Positions 24,558 to 33,186 of a stretch of 60,682 bases of DNA are shown here, in pieces. The translations under genes and the position numbers were made by a program. The stretch's first letter is position 1, and every line of letters starts with the position of its first letter. The DNA is from Chloroflexota bacterium (GTDB lineage Bacteria > Chloroflexota > UBA11872 > UBA12225). Where the stretch lies: the NCBI GenBank assembly GCA_016199265.1, contig JACQGX010000063.1:1-60682 (forward strand), given 5' to 3'. The notes under the pieces are model-generated. The model had not been told where the DNA came from. It worked only from the letters and a program-made list of their open reading frames with translations, and made no database searches.

Positions 24558-26267
24558 ATGGTCGTCATCCAGAACCGCCAGTGGGCGGTCGCCCCAGCGG
24601 CACCGCCGGAGTTCGTCGCCTCGCTGCCCGAAGTCCATCCAATCGTCGCCCAGGTGCTCTATAACCGCGGTTTTGGCTCTGCCGCGGCTGCCCGCGCCTT
24701 TCTGGCCTCATCCGGCGCGGCGCTGCACGACCCTCGTTCCCTCTACGGCATGGACCGGGCCATCGACCGGCTGCGGCGCGCGCTGCGCGACGGCGAGATC
24801 ATCGCCGTCCACGGCGACTTCGACGTCGACGGCGTGACCGCGGCGGCGATCCTGTACGAAGGCTTGCGCGCCGCCGGTGGCCGCGTGCTGCCACCTCACA
24901 TCCCCCAGCGTACCACCACCGGCTATGGCGTGCACGCCTCGGCGATCGAGAAGCTCGCGGCGGACGGAGCGCGCGTGATGGTCACCGGCGATACCGGAAC
25001 CCGCGCGCTCGAGGCCGTCGAGCGTGCCAACCAGCTCGGCGTCGACGTCGTCATCACCGACCATCACCTGCCGGGAGAGGCGCTGCCCGCGGCATGCGCG
25101 GTGATCAACCCCCAGCAGTCCGTGTGTCCCTATCCGTTCAAGCAACTGTCCGGCGCCGGTGTCGCCTGGAAGCTGGTGCAAGCGCTCGCGCTCGAGGGCC
25201 TCTTCGACCTCGCGCGCGCCGAGGACCTGATCGACCTCGTTGCCCTGGGGACGATCGTCGACGTCTCGCCACTGCTCGGCGAAAATCGCACGCTGGTACA
25301 GTGGGGCCTCGACCGTCTGCTGCAGGCGCCGCGTCCGGGCATCCGTGCGCTCATGAACCGGTCGAGCGCAACACAGCGGCGGCCGGCGCTCGACGAGCGC
25401 ACCGTGGCGTTCATCATCGGTCCTCGCCTCAACGCCGCCGGCCGCATGGACGACGCGACCTTGGCGCTCGAGTTGCTGTTGACCGAAGACGAGCGGCGCG
25501 CTGCCGAGCTTGTGCTGACACTCGAACAGAAAAACCTGGAGCGCCAGCAACTGACCGAGCGCGTGCTCGTCGCGGCGCGGGCGCAGGCCGAACGGGTGGC
25601 CGATCAGCCCGTGCTCGTGCTGCGCGGTGAGGACTGGCCTTCGGGAGTGATTGGCCTCGTCGCCGCACGACTTGCCGAGGAATTCGGCCGGCCGGCGGTC
25701 CTCGTCGAAGTGCGCCCCGACGCCTGCCGCGGTTCGGGACGCGGCGCCCAAGGATTCGACCTGGTGGGCCTGCTTACCTCGTGCGCCGACTTGCTGATTG
25801 AGTTCGGCGGCCACGCCCAGGCTGCCGGATTCGCCGTTCATCCGGACCGGCTCGACGCGCTCGTCGACCGGCTCGTAGCAGGCGCGGCGAAGCAAGGCGC
25901 CGGCGAGGCGGCGCCGCTCACTGCCGACTGCGCGCTGTCGGCGCTCGACGTCGAATGGCCGCTGCACCAGGCACTGCGGCCGCTGCGGCCGTTCGGCGCC
26001 GGCAATCCCCAACCGTCATTCATGACCGCCGGTGTGCCGGTCATGGGCGCCCGCGCCGTTGGCACCGGTGCCAAGCACCTCCAGCTCCGTCTGCGGTTCG
26101 GCCGGCAAGTGCTGCACGCCTTTGGGCCCGAGCTCGGCCCACGCGCCGCCACGCTTGCCCGCGCCGGTCGGGTCGACGCCATCTACTCGCTCGACGTCTC
26201 CACCTGGAACGGCCGTGAATCCCTCGAGCTCCGCCTTCACGACGTCCGCCCCGCGTCTACTACGTGA
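24558..26267 (+). CDS. recJ: Single-stranded-DNA-specific exonuclease RecJ
   Basis: 569 residues, the 5'-3' ssDNA exonuclease of recombinational and mismatch repair. DHH-family motifs: HGDFDVDGVTAAAIL (motif I), GDTGTRALEAV, VVITDHHLPGE (motif III), LVALGTIVDVSPL, and in the DHHA1 domain GLVAARLAEEFGRPAVL and FGGHAQAAGFAV. The C-terminal OB-like part (LRLRFGRQV) is normal. No N- or C-terminal truncation. Confidence 0.94.
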   Translation: MVVIQNRQWAVAPAAPPEFVASLPEVHPIVAQVLYNRGFGSAAAARAFLASSGAALHDPRSLYGMDRAIDRLRRALRDGEIIAVHGDFDVDGVTAAAILYEGLRAAGGRVLPPHIPQRTTTGYGVHASAIEKLAADGARVMVTGDTGTRALEAVERANQLGVDVVITDHHLPGEALPAACAVINPQQSVCPYPFKQLSGAGVAWKLVQALALEGLFDLARAEDLIDLVALGTIVDVSPLLGENRTLVQWGLDRLLQAPRPGIRALMNRSSATQRRPALDERTVAFIIGPRLNAAGRMDDATLALELLLTEDERRAAELVLTLEQKNLERQQLTERVLVAARAQAERVADQPVLVLRGEDWPSGVIGLVAARLAEEFGRPAVLVEVRPDACRGSGRGAQGFDLVGLLTSCADLLIEFGGHAQAAGFAVHPDRLDALVDRLVAGAAKQGAGEAAPLTADCALSALDVEWPLHQALRPLRPFGAGNPQPSFMTAGVPVMGARAVGTGAKHLQLRLRFGRQVLHAFGPELGPRAATLARAGRVDAIYSLDVSTWNGRESLELRLHDVRPASTT

Positions 26268-26308
26268 GGCCCCTGTCCCAAAGGGACAGGGTTTGGGTGA
26301 GGGACACC
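26265..26308. repeat. Palindrome at recJ 3' end
   Basis: CCCTGTCCC-A-A-A-GGGACAGGG is a near-perfect hairpin that starts at the recJ stop, followed by TTTGGGTGAGGG of the CCCTCACCC family. Confidence 0.7.
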
Positions 26309-26315
26309 CTCCCGA

Positions 26316-26606
26316 TCAGGCCGCTGCCGGCGTCTGTGCCGCGCTCGTCTGCGCCACGTGCCGCGCCACTTGCGCCGCGCGCGCGGCGCGCCGGTACGCC
26401 AGGATCGCGCGGTCGTACTCCTCCGAATCGTACGGACCTCCCATGATGGCCGACCACTTCAGCGTGTTGAGGTACTCCAGCGCGTTGGCCAACCTCGTCT
26501 CCGCCTCGAGCACGTGCTCGCACCGCGGCCGGCTTCGACGGCGAGCCATCGTACCACCGCCGTACTGTAGGTGCCGGTAACGGTTGCGGAAGTCGTCTCG
26601 ATCCAT
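26316..26606 (-). CDS. Hypothetical helical protein
   Basis: 96 residues from 26606 (MDRDDFRNRYRHLQYGGG); a later start at the MARRRSRPR Met is possible. Helical core LEAETRLANALEYLNTLKWS, then YDSEEYDRAILAYRRAARAA and an Ala/Thr tail. No family recognised. Confidence 0.5.
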   Translation of the reverse strand: MDRDDFRNRYRHLQYGGGTMARRRSRPRCEHVLEAETRLANALEYLNTLKWSAIMGGPYDSEEYDRAILAYRRAARAAQVARHVAQTSAAQTPAAA

Positions 26607-26721
26607 CACCTGCACTCGCCTCGTCCCGTGTGTTCGTTGGGTTCCATATCGTTTCACTCACCGTAATGCACGAGTCGTGCCAATCGTGCCCAGTGCCTCC
26701 CTCGCCTGCGCTTGCGCCGGA

Positions 26722-27357
26722 TCACTCGCGACGCAGAACCTTCCGTGCCTGCGTCAAGTCTTCCGGCGTATTGATGTTGAAAAACGACAGCCCCTCCGGA
26801 TCGTGCGACGCCAATATCGCCGCATCGACGTAACGCACGCGCACGTCTTCAAAAACGCCGGCAATCTTCAGCCGGCCCGCATCCAGCCGGCGCCGCATCG
26901 GCTCGAGGCACGCCTTCGAGTACACCGCGTGCAGCGGCTCGGGTTCGTCACGCACCGGCACCAGCACGTCGTAGTCGCGCGGCTGCGCCAGCATCCAGCG
27001 CAACAGTGTCACGTTGAGAAACGGCATGTCGGTCGCCACCGCCACCGCGTACTCGTGCGCCGCGGCAACGAGCCCCGAGTAGATCCCGCCAAGACTACCG
27101 CCGCCGGCATACAGGTCCGGCACCGTCCGGTAAGGCAGGGGCTTGGCGCCGCGGTACGCCACCAGCAAGACCTCGTCGCACACCTCCGCCAATCTGCTCG
27201 CCGTCACCTCGAGCAACGTCCGGCTGCCGGTCCCACCCGCCTCCGTCTCACCACCGTCGTCCACCGGCGGCCACAACATCGTCGTCTTGTCGATTCCCAG
27301 CCTCCGGCTTCTTCCCCCTGCCAGGATCACGCCGCTCACCCCACGCCCGTCGGCCAT
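26722..27357 (-). CDS. mobA: Molybdenum cofactor guanylyltransferase
   Basis: 211 residues. Transfers GMP from GTP to Mo-molybdopterin. Motifs: VILAGGRSRRLGIDKT at the N-terminus (GTP binding with essential Lys), GSLGGIYSGL, VATDMPFLN, FFNINTPEDL. GGAGGCAAG precedes the ATG at 27357. The longer upstream frame is heptamer repeat DNA and is rejected. No other Mo genes are adjacent. Confidence 0.92.
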   Translation of the reverse strand: MADGRGVSGVILAGGRSRRLGIDKTTMLWPPVDDGGETEAGGTGSRTLLEVTASRLAEVCDEVLLVAYRGAKPLPYRTVPDLYAGGGSLGGIYSGLVAAAHEYAVAVATDMPFLNVTLLRWMLAQPRDYDVLVPVRDEPEPLHAVYSKACLEPMRRRLDAGRLKIAGVFEDVRVRYVDAAILASHDPEGLSFFNINTPEDLTQARKVLRRE

Positions 27358-27387
27358 CGCTTGCCTCCAACCGGTCAACCGGTAGCC

Positions 27388-27426
27388 ACTCTCGACTCTA
27401 GACTCTCTACTCTCGACTCTCTTCTC
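27388..27426. repeat. Heptamer array (CTCTCGA)
   Basis: Five period-7 units CTCTCGA CTCTAGA CTCTCTA CTCTCGA CTCTCTT lie between the stop of the FAD oxidoreductase (27425-27427) and mobA. Confidence 0.8.
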
Positions 27427-28537
27427 ACCATTCCCGCAGCACATCCGACGCCGACAGACCGGCATTCTGCCCGAGCGCAAACGCCGTTGCGATCAAATTG
27501 CGTTGTCCCGCCACAATATCACCGGCGGCGAACAGCCCGGGCACCGGCTCCCCTTTCGTATCGAGCACCTGGCCGTCCTCGTCCACGACGAGCAACCCTT
27601 CGTCGTCTTCCTGTAACGACCAGCCGTCCTCTTTCCGGAGATACTCAGTATTGGGCACCAGCCCCAGGTCGAGCATGAACCCGTCGAAGAAGAGCTCGCG
27701 CCCGCTCTCCAGGCGCACGCCGAGCAGGTCGGTGCCCTTCCCCACGTGCGCCACGATCTTCTCCTCGACAAGGGGGATGCCTCGTTCCCGCAGCGTCGCG
27801 AGCTGCTGCGCGGTGAAGCCGTGTGGCCGCCCGTTGGTGAGGATCGCTAGCTTCTCCGTGAAGTCCTGCGCGCCACGCGCGATCCCCCATGCGAGGTCGC
27901 CGGTGGCCAGGATCGCCAGCTTCTCGTCAACGTGCAGGTGGCCGTCGCAACGGATGCACACGTGCCACCCCTTGCGGTTGCCCGCGAACCGGAACACCGA
28001 GGCGTAGCGCCGGTACTGCCGCCGTGCCGATTCCTCGACTTCGATGTCCGGCCATACGTCGTCGAAGCCGGACGCAATCACCACGGTGCGCCCGATGAAC
28101 CGTTCGATCTGCGGCGACTTCTCGTCCCGCAGCGGCGCGGTCGATACCTCGAGCTCGAAGAGATGCCCTGCCGGGGCGCGCTCGCCGGGCTCGGCGGCGG
28201 TGCGTGTCAGCCGCAGCATCATGCCGGCACGTAACTCGATACCTGCCGGGCGCGCACGGCCGGAAATCGACACCGTGCGCACCGGCCGCGCCGCCATCCA
28301 CTCGCGCAACGCCTTCATGAACTTAATACCGCTGATGCCCGGAAACGCCGGGGCATCGATAATCTCGACCGTCTTCGACCAGTATGCGCGCCCCTTGCGG
28401 TGGCTCACCGGCCCGGCGTCGAGCACCAGCACGTGCCGCATCTGGTGCGCCGCCGACACCGCCGCCTGCGCCCCCGCCGGCCCGGCGCCGATCACCACCA
28501 CGTCATACATCGTTCGCTTCGCTTGTCCTTCCGTCAT
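27425..28537 (-). CDS. Thioredoxin-reductase-like FAD oxidoreductase
   Basis: 370 residues. N-terminal FAD motif VVVIGAGPAGAQAAVSAA, a CIRC Cys pair in the NAD-domain position, NADPH-binding LAILATGDLAWG, C-terminal VPGLFAAGDIVAGQRNLIA. It is the class-II pyridine-nucleotide disulfide reductase type, but with an about 50-residue insert around 90-150, so it may not reduce thioredoxin. Start 28537 (MTEGQAKRTMYD) or 28507 (MYDVVVIG); upstream codons are repeat DNA. Confidence 0.85.
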   Translation of the reverse strand: MTEGQAKRTMYDVVVIGAGPAGAQAAVSAAHQMRHVLVLDAGPVSHRKGRAYWSKTVEIIDAPAFPGISGIKFMKALREWMAARPVRTVSISGRARPAGIELRAGMMLRLTRTAAEPGERAPAGHLFELEVSTAPLRDEKSPQIERFIGRTVVIASGFDDVWPDIEVEESARRQYRRYASVFRFAGNRKGWHVCIRCDGHLHVDEKLAILATGDLAWGIARGAQDFTEKLAILTNGRPHGFTAQQLATLRERGIPLVEEKIVAHVGKGTDLLGVRLESGRELFFDGFMLDLGLVPNTEYLRKEDGWSLQEDDEGLLVVDEDGQVLDTKGEPVPGLFAAGDIVAGQRNLIATAFALGQNAGLSASDVLREW

Positions 28538-28609
28538 CGTCTCCAGTCGGTTCTCCTCATCTCTGCCTCCGTTCGCAGAAATCGTACAGGCGCCGTCCAG
28601 GCGAACGGC

Positions 28610-28650
28610 TCTCACCCTCGGCTCCTCTCCCTCAAGCGGGGGAGTCGGCG
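28610..28650. repeat. Degenerate CCCTCACCC-family palindrome
   Basis: CTCACCCTCGGCTCCTCTCCC(N)GGGGGAGTCGG; a single worn unit upstream of the FAD gene. Confidence 0.55.
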
Positions 28651-28761
28651 GAAGCGTACCATGTCTGGATTTCAAGTCGCGCATCGCGTGAGAGCACGGC
28701 GCTCTGCAGCCTCCACTGCACGTCTCGTTGACCGACTATTCCCCAAATGGGATACTCCCCG

Positions 28762-28922
28762 ATGGAACGAGCGAAACCGCTGGAATGGATCGGCTCCAGC
28801 ATTGATGATCTGAGGGAATTCCCAACCGCGGTCGAGAGACGGCGCGAAGCGATATCGAGCTTGTCAAGGCCCGGCTCCAATGGGCCCAGAAGCTCTACGC
28901 GGAACGGGAGGGAAAGAAGTGA
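28762..28922 (+). pseudogene. higB: HigB-type RelE-superfamily toxin, internally deleted
   Basis: First 26 codons (MERAKPLEWIGSSIDDLREF) match the N-terminus of HigB/Gp49-like toxins. After ERR the frame is lost. The next-but-one frame reads SDIELVKARLQWAQKLYAER and EGKK-stop, the normal C-terminus. The catalytic middle (about 50 residues with the conserved Arg/Tyr region) is missing. The stop (28920-28922) overlaps the higA ATG, so the operon order is conserved. Confidence 0.8.
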
Positions 28923-29248
28923 TGAGCCATCGCCCGAGTGAGGTAGCCAGCACGCCAAGCAGCGGGAACGTCTTTGCCGATCTGGACCTTCCTGACCCCG
29001 ACGAGCTTGATCTCAAGGCTGAGCTCGTCTATCGGATCAGCAGGATTGTTGCTGAACGCGAGCTGACCCAAGTGCAGGCCGCCGAGGTGCTCGGTATCAG
29101 CCAGTCAAAGGTTGCTGCGTTGCTGCGTGGCCGTCTCGATGGCTTCTCGGTTGAGCGTCTCTTGCGCTGCCTGACTACCCTCGGCTGCGATATCGAGATC
29201 GCAGTCAAGCCGAAGGCAGCCACGCATGGGCGGCTGAAGGTCGCTTGA
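28922..29248 (+). CDS. higA: HigA-type antitoxin, XRE helix-turn-helix
   Basis: 108 residues. HTH at about 35-85: LVYRISRIVAERELTQVQAA then LGISQSKVAALLRGRLDGFS, and the tail VERLLRCLTTLGCDIEIAV, typical of HigA2-like antitoxins. It would bind its own promoter and neutralise HigB. The antitoxin is intact while the toxin is deleted. Confidence 0.88.
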   Translation: MSHRPSEVASTPSSGNVFADLDLPDPDELDLKAELVYRISRIVAERELTQVQAAEVLGISQSKVAALLRGRLDGFSVERLLRCLTTLGCDIEIAVKPKAATHGRLKVA

Positions 29249-29285
29249 CCCCTGTACGCCTTCACGCCGGCCTGCTCGCCTGCGT

Positions 29286-30644
29286 ATGGCCATGACGAAT
29301 TCTGGTATCGGCCCGCTTCGCGCCGGCTACGCGGCGCTCGACATCACGCCGCCGGCGGGGATCGACCTTACCGGCTTTATCGCCCGCCGCGGACCATGCA
29401 CCGGCGTGCTCGATCCGCTCGAAGCGCGCGCGCTCGTCTTCGAGGGCGCGCGCGCCCGCCGCGCGGCGCTCGTGACCTGTGACCTCATCGGCCTCGGCCG
29501 CCATATGGTGGCGCGTGTCCGGCGGCGAGTCGCGGCCGCGACCGGCATCGCACCCGAAGCGCAGCTCTTCAACTGCAGCCATACCCACAGCGGCCCCGAA
29601 ACCGGCGTTCTGACGACCATCGGCATCCCCGACCCGGCCTATCTCGCCGGCCTCGAAGACCGCCTGGCCGGGTCGGTGATCGAGGCGGCGCGGGCGCTCG
29701 AGCCGGTGCGGCTGCGCATCGGCACCGTCGACGTGTCCCCTGGACTGGTGCTCAATCGAGTGTACCGCCGCGCTGGCCGGCCCGAAGCGTACGATCCACA
29801 GCTCACCGTCGTGCGACTCGAGCGCGCCGCCGGACAGGCGGGTCCGCTCGCGACGATCGTCGCCTTCGCCTGCCACGCGGTCGCGCTTGGCTCGGGCGAA
29901 CGCGGCGCCTCGGCCGACTACGTGGCGCCGCTGCGCACCCATCTCGAAGCCGCCGGCGCCGGTCCGGTGCTGTACGTCAACGGCTGCGGCGGCGACGTCA
30001 ACCCGGCGGGCATGGATGCCCGGGGGCGCGAGGCGCGCGACGCCCTCGGTCTCGGTCTGGCGCAGGCGGCGCTCGCCGCGCTCGGACAGGCGGTAGACGT
30101 AGAAGCGTCGACCGGTGGCGCGGCCACGGTGGCGGCCGCGCAGGAGTGGGCGCCGCTGCGGCTCCAGCGCCTGCGCTCGCCCGGAGAGGCGTCCAAACTC
30201 CTCGCGGCCGGCAAAGAGCGCCTGAGTCGCGAAGCGCCCGGGTCGCCGGGCTACCGCGGAACGATGGTCACGCACATCGACTACCCGCTGCGGCTGCTGC
30301 GCCTGCACTACGGGAACGAACAGCCTCCGGTCGTCACCGCCGAGGTACAGGCCATTCGCTTCGGGCCGGTCGCCGTCGTCGCCCTGCCCGGCGAGATCTT
30401 CAGCAGCCTGGGACGCACGATTAAACGGACGTCACCCTTCGCCGCGCCACGGACGCTCGTCGCCGGCTGGTCAAACGACAACGTCGGCTACGTCCCCGAC
30501 CGCGACGCGTATCCGCTCGGCGGCTACGAGGTCGACAGCGCTAGCCGTTACTATGGCTTCCCCGCCGGCTGGGCACCGGAAGCCGGCGACACCCTCGTCG
30601 CGGCCGCCCGGCGCGCGCTCGATCAGGTCGTGAGAGCGACTTGA
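29286..30644 (+). CDS. Neutral/alkaline non-lysosomal ceramidase-like N-terminal domain protein
   Basis: 452 residues. AGYAALDITPPAGIDLTGF at the start, then FNCSHTHSGPETG (zinc His), VAFACHAVALG, YVNGCGGDVNPAG and AIRFGPVAVVALPGEIFSSLG. These are the Zn-binding ceramidase-core motifs, but the bacterial subfamily is short and lacks the C-terminal Ig domain, so substrate may not be ceramide. No signal peptide is visible. Confidence 0.85.
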   Translation: MAMTNSGIGPLRAGYAALDITPPAGIDLTGFIARRGPCTGVLDPLEARALVFEGARARRAALVTCDLIGLGRHMVARVRRRVAAATGIAPEAQLFNCSHTHSGPETGVLTTIGIPDPAYLAGLEDRLAGSVIEAARALEPVRLRIGTVDVSPGLVLNRVYRRAGRPEAYDPQLTVVRLERAAGQAGPLATIVAFACHAVALGSGERGASADYVAPLRTHLEAAGAGPVLYVNGCGGDVNPAGMDARGREARDALGLGLAQAALAALGQAVDVEASTGGAATVAAAQEWAPLRLQRLRSPGEASKLLAAGKERLSREAPGSPGYRGTMVTHIDYPLRLLRLHYGNEQPPVVTAEVQAIRFGPVAVVALPGEIFSSLGRTIKRTSPFAAPRTLVAGWSNDNVGYVPDRDAYPLGGYEVDSASRYYGFPAGWAPEAGDTLVAAARRALDQVVRAT

Positions 30645-30725
30645 CGGTTGTCCCGCTCTATTGCGGAACGCCCAGCGGAACGCCCATGGGTGTGCGTCAC
30701 GAACCAAACGCCGCATCCGCAGACT

Positions 30726-30750
30726 CTTCGTCGTTCGTCGTTCGCCGGTC
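30726..30750. repeat. Heptamer array (CTTCGTC/GTTCGCC)
   Basis: Three period-7 units at the 3' side of the ceramidase-like gene; the stop of the convergent small gene follows at 30749. Confidence 0.7.
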
Positions 30751-30994
30751 AGGACGCGTCGGTGCGGAACGGCGGCAGCTTCCCCTGCCGCAGGAGCTCG
30801 CCGAAGGCGGCCTTGCGCGCGGCGTAGGTGCGCAGCACGTGCACCAATTCCTCTGAGGTCGCTGGGCTCGAAGGTCGCCGCACGCGGCGCCGGCGCGCCA
30901 TCAAATGCTGGTGCAGGACCTCGGCTGCTTCGCCGCGGCTAAGGCCCAGCGACGCCAACAGGTTATCGCCGTCAGTGCCCTCGACGTTGCTCAT
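30749..30994 (-). CDS. Hypothetical small protein
   Basis: 81 residues, AGGAGAGT upstream of the ATG. It contains NLLASLGLSRGEAAEVLHQH, RRRRVRR and LVHVLRTYAARKAAFGELL. Helical and basic; no family recognised. It is convergent with the ceramidase-like gene. Confidence 0.55.
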   Translation of the reverse strand: MSNVEGTDGDNLLASLGLSRGEAAEVLHQHLMARRRRVRRPSSPATSEELVHVLRTYAARKAAFGELLRQGKLPPFRTDAS

Positions 30995-31082
30995 ACTCTC
31001 CTGCTTTACGCCTACGCGGCGCGACTCTGCCGTCTCGCCAGGCCAGACTCTACCACGCCGCCTCGCCGTTCTCCCCGCTCTC

Positions 31083-31466
31083 TCACTCTTGCACCGAGTA
31101 CGGCTGGTACCACGCGTCCATGCGGTCGCCGTCGTCCCGCTTCAGCCGCGCCACCGCGCGGCGTGCGCCGTCTTCGGTGCCGTGGACTTCGGCAATGCTG
31201 TCGCTCTCGCGCAGCTCACCATCTGGGTCTTCCCACGCCGCCCCGCGAAACACCACGAACACCTTCGCCCGGGCCGGGCCGGGCGGCGCCGTCTCGGGCT
31301 CTTCCTCTTCTTCGGGAGGTACGGCCAGGATCGCTTCCATGTCGGCCTGCACGCGCGCTGCGTCACGCCGGCGGCGCTGGCGCTCGCGGATCGAATCGGT
31401 ATCGTCGCCTGCGCCGGTCTGATCGAGATCGAACTGGGCGAAGCCATCTCTGGGTTGCATACCCAT
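31083..31466 (-). CDS. Hypothetical acidic/viroplasmin-like protein
   Basis: 127 residues. An N-terminal disordered part (FAQFDLDQTGAGDDTDSI, RRRRDAARVQ), an acidic run (PEEEEEPE), then KVFVVFRGAAWEDPDGEL plus AEVHGTEDGARRAVARLKR, a beta-alpha unit reminiscent of the small RNase-H-inhibitor/viroplasmin or DUF1508-like folds. Not firmly assigned. It stands after pgi on the same strand. Confidence 0.5.
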   Translation of the reverse strand: MGMQPRDGFAQFDLDQTGAGDDTDSIRERQRRRRDAARVQADMEAILAVPPEEEEEPETAPPGPARAKVFVVFRGAAWEDPDGELRESDSIAEVHGTEDGARRAVARLKRDDGDRMDAWYQPYSVQE

Positions 31467-31488
31467 AAACCTTACCGTGTCCGCCCGC

Positions 31489-33135
31489 TTACCGTGTCCG
31501 CTCGTCGTTTTGTGCAGCCTCCCAGATTGGGAAGAGCGGTACCGACGCCACGGCCAGCGCGTGCACCGCGTCCGGGATGTCGCCCGAGAGACGGATGCGG
31601 AGGACACGCCGTTCGCGGGCCCGCAGCGCCTGTAGATCGCCGATCGCCTGCGCCTGCTTGAGCGTGCCGAACGAATACGGCGCGCCGGGAATCGGCGCAT
31701 CCTCGAGGTCGTCGGAGACGAGCTGAACGAACACGCCGGTATCGGGCCCGCCCTTGTGCCACTGGCCGGTGGAATGCAGGTACCGCGGCCCAAAGCCGAG
31801 CGTCGTCGCGACTTTGAGGTGGTCGCGGAGCGCCAAGCGCCACGCGCTCAGCGCCGCCTCCGTCTCTTTCGTCCGCGGCACAAACGCCAGCACCGCCAGG
31901 TAATCTCCCGGTTGCGCCTGCCGGAGCAGGGTCGCGAGCGCGTGCGTTGCTGCGTCGCCTACCTCGACCTCCGGCACAGCCGGCAACCGGCCGGCCGTCT
32001 CGTACGCCTGCAGCACGCGCGACGTATGGTCTTTGCTCTCCTGGACGTTGGGCTCGTCGAACGGGTTGATGCGCATCGACGCGCCCACCACCGCCGTCGC
32101 GAACTCCCAGGTGAAGAACTGGTAGCCCAAGTCGAGCGGGCCGGCCGCCGGCAGGCGCACCACCAGGTGCCCCTCCCGCTCCAGCGCCCGCAGCCGCTCG
32201 GCCGCCTCGACATCCACACCCACGGCCACGAAAATACGATCGTCACCGTACACGTCCGGTGGGCCGAGCGTCTCTCCCTCCACCGGAAGCAGTCCCTTGC
32301 CTTCCTTTCCGGTGCTCTCGGCGATGAGCTGCTCGACCCAGTAGCCCAAACTCTTGAAGGGATGGGCGTAGACCAGCGTCACCTTGTCCCGGCCGTTCGC
32401 GGCCGCGCGCGCCAGCGCGGCGCCGAGCTGTGCGCCCACGTTGTCTTCGATCGGCGCCTCGGCGGCGCACTCGCGCATTGCCTCGATCGCTCGGTCGAGC
32501 AGCGCCGCCACGTCTACCCCGATGAGCGCCGCCGGCGCCAGGCCGAAGTACGAGAGGGCAGAGTAGCGGCCGCCGATGTCCTCGGGGTTGAGAAACGTCC
32601 GCCGAAAACCGAGCCGCGCGGCCTCGTGCTCGAGGGGCGTGCCGGCGTCGGTGATGGCGATGAACTGCCTGCCCGCGCCGTTTGGCCCATCCCCCGCGTG
32701 CTGTCGCACGTGCTCGTAGTAGAACCGCTCAAACGACAGCGTTTCCGTCGTCGTCCCCGATTTCGTCGAGACGATGAAGAGCGTCTTGTCCCACGGCAGA
32801 CGGCGCTGGTAGTCCAGCACCGTGTGCGGATCGGTCGAGTCGAGCACCGCCAGATCCAGGTATCCCGGACGCACGCCGAACGTGCGGCGCAGCACCTCCG
32901 GTGCCAGCGAGCTGCCACCCATACCGAGCAACAGCGCGTGCGTGAACCCCTCCCGGCGCACTTCGCCGGCGAACGCCGCCAGATCATCCGCCCGGTGCCG
33001 CAGATCCGAAGCCACGTCGAGCCAGCCCAGCCGATTGGCGATCGACGCGTGGTGTGTCGTGTCGTCCGTCCAGGTCGCCGGCCGGCACTCCCAAATCCCG
33101 CGGACGAGTCCCGCCAGATCACTTCGCTCTTCCAT
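31489..33135 (-). CDS. pgi: Glucose-6-phosphate isomerase
   Basis: 548 residues. Interconverts glucose-6-P and fructose-6-P. It resembles the isomerase half of transaldolase/Pgi fusions: LLLGMGGSSLAPEVLRRTFG, DSTDPHTVLD, IVSTKSGTTTETLS, NPEDIGGRYSALSYFGL and GYWVEQLIAESTGKEGKGLL. The catalytic Glu and His context (FHSTGQWHKGG-type GRYLHSTGQWHKGG) are present. TGCTATAAC (33155-33163, minus) is 20 nt upstream, a good extended -10. Confidence 0.92.
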   Translation of the reverse strand: MEERSDLAGLVRGIWECRPATWTDDTTHHASIANRLGWLDVASDLRHRADDLAAFAGEVRREGFTHALLLGMGGSSLAPEVLRRTFGVRPGYLDLAVLDSTDPHTVLDYQRRLPWDKTLFIVSTKSGTTTETLSFERFYYEHVRQHAGDGPNGAGRQFIAITDAGTPLEHEAARLGFRRTFLNPEDIGGRYSALSYFGLAPAALIGVDVAALLDRAIEAMRECAAEAPIEDNVGAQLGAALARAAANGRDKVTLVYAHPFKSLGYWVEQLIAESTGKEGKGLLPVEGETLGPPDVYGDDRIFVAVGVDVEAAERLRALEREGHLVVRLPAAGPLDLGYQFFTWEFATAVVGASMRINPFDEPNVQESKDHTSRVLQAYETAGRLPAVPEVEVGDAATHALATLLRQAQPGDYLAVLAFVPRTKETEAALSAWRLALRDHLKVATTLGFGPRYLHSTGQWHKGGPDTGVFVQLVSDDLEDAPIPGAPYSFGTLKQAQAIGDLQALRARERRVLRIRLSGDIPDAVHALAVASVPLFPIWEAAQNDERTR

Positions 33136-33186
33136 AGTCCCTCAGTCCCTCGCTGTTATAGCACGGCTCGGCGTCCGCGCAGCGCA